A stretch of DNA of 64,000 nt from Spongiactinospora sp. TRM90649 (lineage in GTDB: Bacteria; Actinomycetota; Actinomycetes; Streptosporangiales; Streptosporangiaceae). This document shows positions 59,539 to 64,000 of this stretch, one piece after another. Both the position numbers and the translations under genes were made by a program. The notes under the pieces were generated by a model that was not told the origin of the DNA, did not search any database, and saw only the letters and a list, made by a program, of their open reading frames with translations. Position 1 is the first letter of the stretch, and each line of letters begins with the position of its first letter. The stretch is from contig NZ_JARLTC010000041.1 in the NCBI RefSeq assembly GCF_029382225.1, positions 46,467 through 110,466 of the forward strand, in the 5' to 3' direction.

Positions 59539-60198
59539 TCAGAGAAGGCGGCTCGTGAACCCTGCGGCGATGAGCCCCCTATAGGCGGCATCGACCTGGT
59601 CCGGATACGGCTGCTCGATGGCAAAGCCCCTTGCGGCGTACTCGGTGATCCGCTGAGTGTCACCAACCAACATATTGATCACCCGATCCACGTCTCCGAT
59701 GCTCGCCACGTAGTCATCCAGCGAGAGCGGCAGCGAAGCGCACAAAACTTCCAGCTCGGGCCAGACCTTCCTACAGGTGGCGTAGGCACGCCGCTGCTGG
59801 TACGGCCGGGAGATGAGAATGGCGGACGTCACGGCGATCCCCTGCTCAGCGAGAAGATCCCGGGTGTATGAGAAGTTCTCCCCCGTGTTGGTCGCGCGTG
59901 GCTCCACGAGGACGGCGCCCACGGGGACACCCAGCTCAACAGCGCGCTCCTTGTAGTGGACCGCTTCGCCCCGTGGAAACCGGCTGACGGTGGTAGGTGC
60001 GTTGGCCCCTGTGAAGACGATTCGCGGGAACATCCCCTGCCGGTAGAGGTCGGCCGCGCACGTCGCCACTCCGAGATCATGACTTCCCAAGCCGATGCCC
60101 ACATCTGACGGACGGAGCGTGTGGTGCATGTCGTGGTAGTCCCACAAAGTCTCGACATCAGCGCGGAGACTTTCGGGCACGTGAACCTTGGTGGTCAT
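59539..60198 (-). CDS. YdcF-like (DUF218) protein
   Basis: 219 residues. GIGLGSHDLGVATCAADLYRQGMFPRIVFTGANAPTT (cited in parts by family: GLGSHDLGVA, IVFTGAN), EPRATNTGENFSYTRDLL and AILISRPYQQRRAYATCRKVWP are the hallmarks of DUF218. The fold binds SAM-like or nucleotide ligands, with unproven activity. The ATG at 60198 has GAGGTC adjacent. It is co-oriented with and 17 bp behind the GntR gene, a pairing common on integrated elements. Confidence 0.85.
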   Translation of the reverse strand: MTTKVHVPESLRADVETLWDYHDMHHTLRPSDVGIGLGSHDLGVATCAADLYRQGMFPRIVFTGANAPTTVSRFPRGEAVHYKERAVELGVPVGAVLVEPRATNTGENFSYTRDLLAEQGIAVTSAILISRPYQQRRAYATCRKVWPELEVLCASLPLSLDDYVASIGDVDRVINMLVGDTQRITEYAARGFAIEQPYPDQVDAAYRGLIAAGFTSRLL

Positions 60199-60215
60199 GA
60201 CCTCTACCTGTCCCC

Positions 60216-60983
60216 TCAGTCGGGAATCTTGAACGTGTAGGTCCACGAGAACCGGGATGCTGCATGGACTCCCCGGGCGACTTCTACCAGTCGGCCGTCT
60301 CGGGTGAAGGTGTGCCGCAAGAGGATCATGACCGGTTCGCCCGCCGGTAGTTGAAGGGTCTCAGCCTCGTCCGGCGTAGGCATGCGGGCATGAACGGTCT
60401 CCGTCATGCTGTCCGGCTCCAGCCCCTGAAGCGTGAGGACGGCAAAGCCTCCGCCTCGCCCGGCGGGACCGGGTGTGGGATCGACAAGCGGCGTGCCCGC
60501 GACATCTTCTGGGCGGTAGTAGCTCGTCAAGGTGTGCGTGGGTGAATCCCCCTCCTTGACCAGCCGTCCCCGCTCGTAGACCTGAGCACCTTCGGCCAGA
60601 CCGAACGCTGCGGCAACTTCTGCGTCCGCATCCATCAAACGAACCGTTTGAGTCTGGTCGGTCGCTTTCCATGCCCGTCCGGATGCTTCACGGTCGGCCG
60701 CGAACGCGACGAGGCCGCCGAACTTCCACTTGCTCTTGGCGTAGCGCTCAACACCGAGCCGCTTCATGGGAGGGCGCTCGCGAACGACAGTGCCTCTCCG
60801 GCGCACTGGGGTAACCAGTCCCTCAGCTTCGAGGAGCCGTACGGCCTGGCGGACGGTCTTGATGTTGACGCCGTGCTGCGCGGCGATCTCTTCCTGCTTC
60901 GGCAGCGTCTCTCCCGCCGGATAGTCCCCTTGCAGGATGCCAGTGCGAAGGACTTCGGCCAGCTCACGGTAGCCGACTGTCAT
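60216..60983 (-). CDS. GntR-family regulator with UTRA domain (element-encoded)
   Basis: 255 residues: winged helix GYRELAEVLRTGILQGDYPAG, LPKQEEIAAQHGVNIKTVRQA and RLLEAEGLVTPVRRRGTVV, then a UTRA domain with QVYERGRLVKEGDSPTHT and HTFTRDGRLVEVARGVHA. GntR proteins of this type (KorSA-like) repress transfer and excision genes in AICEs. It diverges from the WhiB-like gene; the 380-bp gap holds two related inverted repeats likely to be operators. Confidence 0.86.
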   Translation of the reverse strand: MTVGYRELAEVLRTGILQGDYPAGETLPKQEEIAAQHGVNIKTVRQAVRLLEAEGLVTPVRRRGTVVRERPPMKRLGVERYAKSKWKFGGLVAFAADREASGRAWKATDQTQTVRLMDADAEVAAAFGLAEGAQVYERGRLVKEGDSPTHTLTSYYRPEDVAGTPLVDPTPGPAGRGGGFAVLTLQGLEPDSMTETVHARMPTPDEAETLQLPAGEPVMILLRHTFTRDGRLVEVARGVHAASRFSWTYTFKIPD

Positions 60984-61052
60984 GTCCCCTCCTCAACTTG
61001 AGTGCCACCCATTAAGGGTAGCGGTATCCCTTTCACAACCCCAGACTGAAGC

Positions 61053-61113
61053 AATAGAGCTGGCTCTATTGACACTCGCCGAGGCCGCCAGTCTTAATAG
61101 AGCTACCTCTAAT
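61053..61113. promoter_or_regulatory. Two related inverted repeats, probable operators, with a -35 box between
   Basis: AATAGAGCTGGCTCTATT (61053-61070) is a perfect palindrome with 8-bp arms. AATAGAG-CTAC-CTCTAAT (61096-61113) is a copy with one mismatch. They are 43 bp apart, about four helical turns. TTGACA (61069-61074) overlaps the end of the first and points to the WhiB-like gene. Nothing else was recognised in 60984-61363; short open frames there lack support. Confidence 0.6.
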
Positions 61114-61363
61114 GAGGTGCGTACCTGGCACAGCCGGAAGCCCTGGAAGGCGGCGCAAGCCGCGCGCCAGGCGGGCCGTCGCGCTGGCTACTGGACAACT
61201 GCATGGGCTACCGCCTCCCCCGAAAAAGGCGGCCCGCGTCGGCACCGGTCCGGCGCAACGAGCGTGCTCTGATCCTCCACACCACATGCCCCGGGGACGG
61301 CCCTCATCCGCCAAGACAACGGGCCGCCCCCGGGTCCTCCCATCTCAGAGAGGTGATCTCATC

Positions 61364-61702
61364 ATGACCGATGAACCTGTAACCGGTCTGCCCTTGTTCG
61401 GCGGACGTGAGCTGTCCGCCCTGCTGAGTGAGCTGCTCAGGTCGGAACCTGCGTGCAACCCGGTCGATGCCGTTACCTTCACCGGCCCCGACGCCGACGA
61501 GTCCGGCGCGGCGCGGCGAGCTCGCGAGAACGCGGCCAGGGTCACCTGTATCGGATGCCCGGCGCGATCGGCGTGCATGGACTACGCGCTCACGATGCAG
61601 CCGGACGACGGGGTGTGGGCGGGCTACACCGCCGACGAGATCCGCGGGATGGCTGGGGTTCTCAGTAAGTTCGGCCTGCTGGACCTGGCGGAGGTGGCCT
61701 AA
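61364..61702 (+). CDS. WhiB-like iron-sulfur transcription factor
   Basis: 112 residues. Four cysteines at 31, 62, 65 and 71 (CIGCPARSAC) have the WhiB spacing for a [4Fe-4S] cluster, followed by the GVWAGYT turn (G[IV]W-G) that contacts sigma factor. It lacks the Arg-rich C-terminal AT-hook of housekeeping Wbl proteins, as is common in phage and ICE versions. The ATG at 61364 has AGAGAGG about 10 nt upstream. First gene of an overlapping operon of the element. Confidence 0.87.
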   Translation: MTDEPVTGLPLFGGRELSALLSELLRSEPACNPVDAVTFTGPDADESGAARRARENAARVTCIGCPARSACMDYALTMQPDDGVWAGYTADEIRGMAGVLSKFGLLDLAEVA

Positions 61703-61941
61703 TGACGGCTTCCGCCGTGGTTTCGGTGCTGGTCTGCCTGCTGGTGTTCCTCGCTGGGTTCATCGCGTGCGACCTGGTGCGCTTCGGTCAGGAGCGCTAC
61801 CGGCTCTACCGGATCACCCGCGCCCTGATCCGGATGGGCGACGCTGCCGAGATGGTCTGCAAGGAGTGGGCCGAAGACCCGGCGAACTGGTGCAACCGTC
61901 CCGGTTGCCCGCGCTGCTGGGGAGGGTGGGTCCGCTCATGA
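61702..61941 (+). CDS. Small membrane protein with C-terminal cysteines
   Basis: 79 residues: one N-terminal membrane helix (AVVSVLVCLLVFLAGFIAC), then a basic helix and a short tail with CNRPGCPRCWGGW, a possible zinc site. Its ATG overlaps the WhiB stop (TAATG) and GGAGG lies 7 nt upstream. A typical unannotated gene of actinomycete integrative elements. Confidence 0.75.
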   Translation: MTASAVVSVLVCLLVFLAGFIACDLVRFGQERYRLYRITRALIRMGDAAEMVCKEWAEDPANWCNRPGCPRCWGGWVRS

Positions 61942-62318
61942 GCCGTATCCGCGCCCGGTTCTGGGATCCGGCCGGTACCCGGCACGGCATCCCTACCTAC
62001 CCGTGGCAGATGGCCCCGCCGCACCTGCTCACCCGCCGCCAGCTCACCGCGCGCGGGTTGCGGCCCGGCGGGCAGGGCGTACAGGCCCAGATCCTTTGGC
62101 GCTCGCGCCGACACGGCGCGCCCGGTGTGCGGGCCGCCTACTTGTACGACGTGCGGTTCGCCCTCCCCAAACGGACGCCGAGCCCGGCGCAGCTCGCCGC
62201 GCTGGCCAAGGCGAACGCCGCCCGCCGTACCTGCCCTGACTGCCGCCGTGACGTCGGCTATGTGCTGCCGCGCCACCTGGGAACGTGCCTGGACTGCGGA
62301 CAGGAGCGTGCCGCATGA
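61938..62318 (+). CDS. RRQRL-motif zinc-binding protein
   Basis: 126 residues. TRRQLTARGLRPGGQG matches the RRQRL signature and AQILWRSRR follows. Two CxxC pairs at the end (CPDCRRDVG and CLDCGQ) form a zinc ribbon. Translation is coupled to the previous gene by ATGA. These proteins are confined to actinomycete mobile elements; the role is unknown. Confidence 0.82.
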   Translation: MSRIRARFWDPAGTRHGIPTYPWQMAPPHLLTRRQLTARGLRPGGQGVQAQILWRSRRHGAPGVRAAYLYDVRFALPKRTPSPAQLAALAKANAARRTCPDCRRDVGYVLPRHLGTCLDCGQERAA

Positions 62319-63295
62319 GTGCCCTCACGTCCCTTCCGGCTCCTGACCCGGACCCCGACGACGTCGCGCGTGGGCTGGCCGATTTGGAACGGCATCTCGC
62401 CGGGCAGGCCCCGCCCGTCCCGCCGTCTGCCGTCAAGCCCACGCCCAGCGCTGCGGAATCCAAGCGTGTCCGGCGGCTACGTGCCGAAGTAGCCGAAGCA
62501 CACGCATTGGCCGACCTGCTCGGCGATGACACGCCGTTGGTGCTGGACTCGGTGAAGGTCCGCAAGCGACGTAAGGCGGCCCAGCAGGCGGCCCGGTTGC
62601 ACACTCTGGCCCGTGATCCGCAGATGCGCGCTTTTCAGGCCGCGCGGATGCGCCGCGTGCTGGTCAGCGCCGCATTGACCTCGCTCACGCTGGCGCTGGC
62701 GTGGTCCACCGCTGGTGTGCAGCGCTTCGCCTCCGAGGGTGCGTCCGTCTGGTCGCCGGGGTGGTTGTTCGCCTGGCTGGTCGAGCCGTTCCTGTCGCTG
62801 GCCCTGCTCGTGGTCGTCGGTGCCCGCGCCTACATGGGCACCCGTGGCCAGCCCATCCGTAACAAGACGCTGGCGCGGATCGAGGGGTTGTTCCTGGCGC
62901 TCACGCTCGGCATGAACGCCTGGCCCTATCTGCCGTGGTCCATCCCGGACGGTGCGGCGTTCAGCCTGTCGGCTCTGGTGCTGCATCTGCTCGGGCCGGT
63001 CGTGGCGGTGGCCATCGTGACCGCGCTGCCCATCATTCTGGCCGCGTTCGCCGCCCTGGACCACGACGAGCACGACGACGCTGGCGCGTCCGACGCAACC
63101 AGTGGTACCCCTACCGCCGCCGCGTACAGGCACAACGCGACCGCGACCGAGGCGCTTACCGCCCGCGCCCGGCACCTGATCGCCACCGGCGAGCTTCCCG
63201 CCGACGCCGGTGCCGACAAGATTCGCCGCGCCCTGGGGTGCGGCATGGACAGCGCCCGCGCCGTACGTGACGCGCTGCGCGCCCAGGCCGTTTAG
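62315..63295 (+). CDS. Element-encoded polytopic membrane protein (transfer/spread-type, DUF2637-like)
   Basis: 326 residues. The N-terminal ~95 are charged and helical (RRLRAEVAEAHALADLLGD). Four or five membrane segments follow at ~108-260, then a cytosolic tail resembling a small helix-turn-helix (KIRRALGCGMDSARAVRDAL). Proteins with this layout occur next to WhiB-like and RRQRL genes on AICEs and may act in intramycelial spread or as conjugation accessories. Coupled by ATGA to the gene before. Confidence 0.75.
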   Translation: MSALTSLPAPDPDPDDVARGLADLERHLAGQAPPVPPSAVKPTPSAAESKRVRRLRAEVAEAHALADLLGDDTPLVLDSVKVRKRRKAAQQAARLHTLARDPQMRAFQAARMRRVLVSAALTSLTLALAWSTAGVQRFASEGASVWSPGWLFAWLVEPFLSLALLVVVGARAYMGTRGQPIRNKTLARIEGLFLALTLGMNAWPYLPWSIPDGAAFSLSALVLHLLGPVVAVAIVTALPIILAAFAALDHDEHDDAGASDATSGTPTAAAYRHNATATEALTARARHLIATGELPADAGADKIRRALGCGMDSARAVRDALRAQAV

Positions 63296-63304
63296 GAGGC
63301 CGCC

Positions 63305-63514
63305 GTGTTCGTCTTCGCCCTTGCCTGCCTCATCACGCTGGGTTGCGTGACCCTGGTGGTCGGCACGTTCGTCCGGATGCTGCTCACCAGCCCGCACCCG
63401 CGCGTCCCCGCCAACACCGGCACCAGCACCGGCACCGCCCTGCGTCCCTGCCCGAACCCCTCACCAGACTGCGCACGGCCCGCCCGTGAACGCTGCGATA
63501 GGTGTGGAGCATGA
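63305..63514 (+). CDS. Small membrane protein, cysteine-containing tail
   Basis: 69 residues. One N-terminal membrane helix (FVFALACLITLGCVTLVVGTF), then a Pro/Thr-rich tail ending in CPNPSPDCARPARERCDRCG, which could bind zinc. The GTG at 63305 follows GGAGGCCGCC. Function unknown. Confidence 0.65.
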   Translation: MFVFALACLITLGCVTLVVGTFVRMLLTSPHPRVPANTGTSTGTALRPCPNPSPDCARPARERCDRCGA

Positions 63515-63774
63515 CCGGCCGCATACCGGCCCGGCCCCGGGTCCGGACCCGCCGCCCCGCCGCCGGCCGAATCGGCGGGGGTGGCGCGCTCGCCACCGTC
63601 GTCATCGTGGCGACGCTGGCCGGGTGGGGTCACACCCTCCCGAACCTGCCGCCGCCGGTCGTGCTGGCCGCCGGGTTCTTGATGGGCGTCGGCGCCTCGC
63701 TGGCCGTCTCGCTCGGCGCGGTGCGGCTGTCGCGCCGTCTGGGCGTCCGGATCACCCGGAAGGGACGCCGATGA
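63511..63774 (+). CDS. Small membrane protein
   Basis: 87 residues, Arg-rich at both ends, with two hydrophobic segments (ALATVVIVATLAGW and PPPVVLAAGFLMGVGASLAV). Coupled by ATGA on both sides. No family recognised. Confidence 0.65.
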   Translation: MTGRIPARPRVRTRRPAAGRIGGGGALATVVIVATLAGWGHTLPNLPPPVVLAAGFLMGVGASLAVSLGAVRLSRRLGVRITRKGRR

Positions 63775-64000
63775 ACCCCCGCACCCGTTCGCGCGCGCTG
63801 GTGCGCGTCCGCCGCGCCGTACAGGTCGCCCTGGCCGCGCTCATGCTCGCCATGGTCCTGCTCGGCCACGTCGCACTGCTGACCCTGGGCGCTCTTGACG
63901 CGCTGGTCGCCGCCGCGATCGGTACCCGCCGTATCGGCCGGATCGCCTGGGAACTGGCCACCGTGATCCGTACCACCTACCTCAAGGAGACGCGCCGATG
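63771..64000 (+). CDS. Small membrane protein (runs to the window edge)
   Basis: 76 codons visible: basic N-terminus, one or two hydrophobic segments (VALAALMLAMVLLGHVALLTL), ending ETRR. The last two bases are TG. If the next base is A this gene ends there with the same ATGA coupling to a following gene at 63998, as in the rest of the operon. Confidence 0.6.
   Translation, partial: MNPRTRSRALVRVRRAVQVALAALMLAMVLLGHVALLTLGALDALVAAAIGTRRIGRIAWELATVIRTTYLKETRR

Larger units (their letters stand above)
59054..64000. mobile_element. AICE-like integrated element, left part (continues beyond the window)
   Basis: The left boundary is a displaced tRNA-Val 3' half. To its right come repeats, a YdcF-like gene, a GntR regulator, a WhiB-like gene, an RRQRL zinc protein and a string of overlapping small membrane-protein genes, the usual accessory and control modules of actinomycete integrative conjugative elements. 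Integrase, excisionase, replication and TraB/FtsK genes are not in view and should lie to the right, ending at an intact tRNA-Val. Confidence 0.65.

Noticed and set aside
60982..61272. Small plus-strand gene between the GntR and WhiB-like genes
   Set aside because: The frame crosses both inverted repeats, has no ribosome-binding site and shows no family resemblance.

Overview
The window is 64 kb of very GC-rich DNA with actinobacterial gene content: a WhiB-like protein, an ANTAR-PAS-PP2C phosphatase, an AfsR-like STAND ATPase, an ECF sigma factor paired with a VOC protein, HelD, HrpA and a genomic island typical of actinomycetes. I infer a filamentous actinomycete, probably near Streptosporangiales; this is not proven. 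About 60 genes are supported, most packed with ATGA or GTGA stop/start overlaps.

Layout. 1-12.1 kb: a membrane protein, a membrane-anchored STAND/TPR ATPase, a secreted M6 metalloprotease, a PucR-type regulator, an ANTAR-PAS-PP2C phosphatase, a GntR/FCD regulator divergent from an MHS-type transporter with a perfect 17-bp palindrome between them, and a HAD hydrolase. 12.2-23.2 kb: HrpA helicase, a VOC protein with its ECF sigma factor, a secreted S15 peptidase, HelD and an FkbM methyltransferase. 23.2-35.8 kb: a minus-strand organosulfur-type locus. It holds a GST-like reductase, three intact luciferase-like monooxygenases, two internally deleted monooxygenase remnants, a GntR/UTRA regulator, a ferredoxin, a sulfonate-type ABC transporter, an AprA-like flavoprotein fused to HEAT repeats, and a flavin reductase. 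Three upstream regions in this locus share a GTAGGAA/TTCCTAC motif. 36-41 kb: a propeller protein with an MFS transporter, and a secreted dimethylformamidase-like protein. At 41.07-41.25 kb lies what looks like an orphan TnpB guide-RNA scaffold (omega RNA) with no tnpB gene. 41.5-50.4 kb: a lone molybdopterin dehydrogenase large subunit divergent from a MocR-type protein that has lost its PLP lysine, then small enzymes and regulators.

The most notable region is 50.5-53.7 kb, all on the minus strand. A Ro60/TROVE gene (rsr) is preceded by an 820-bp non-coding block. The block contains four consecutive tRNA-like modules in circularly permuted order: T arm, closed acceptor-like stem, D arm. It also contains one long hairpin RNA, and a gene of unknown function lies further upstream. 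This matches the architecture of YrlA-type bacterial Y RNAs, but as a multi-copy array. All four acceptor-like stems differ in sequence and still pair.

53.7-59 kb holds small secreted proteins, a deaminase-like protein, a LysR regulator and an orphan histidine kinase that has lost its N-terminal membrane segment. From about 59.05 kb to the right edge the window enters an AICE-like integrated element. Its left junction is the 3' half of a tRNA-Val(TAC). It contains GGGGACA repeats, YdcF and GntR genes, paired operators, a WhiB-like gene and a run of small overlapping membrane-protein genes. Integrase and replication genes are not in view.
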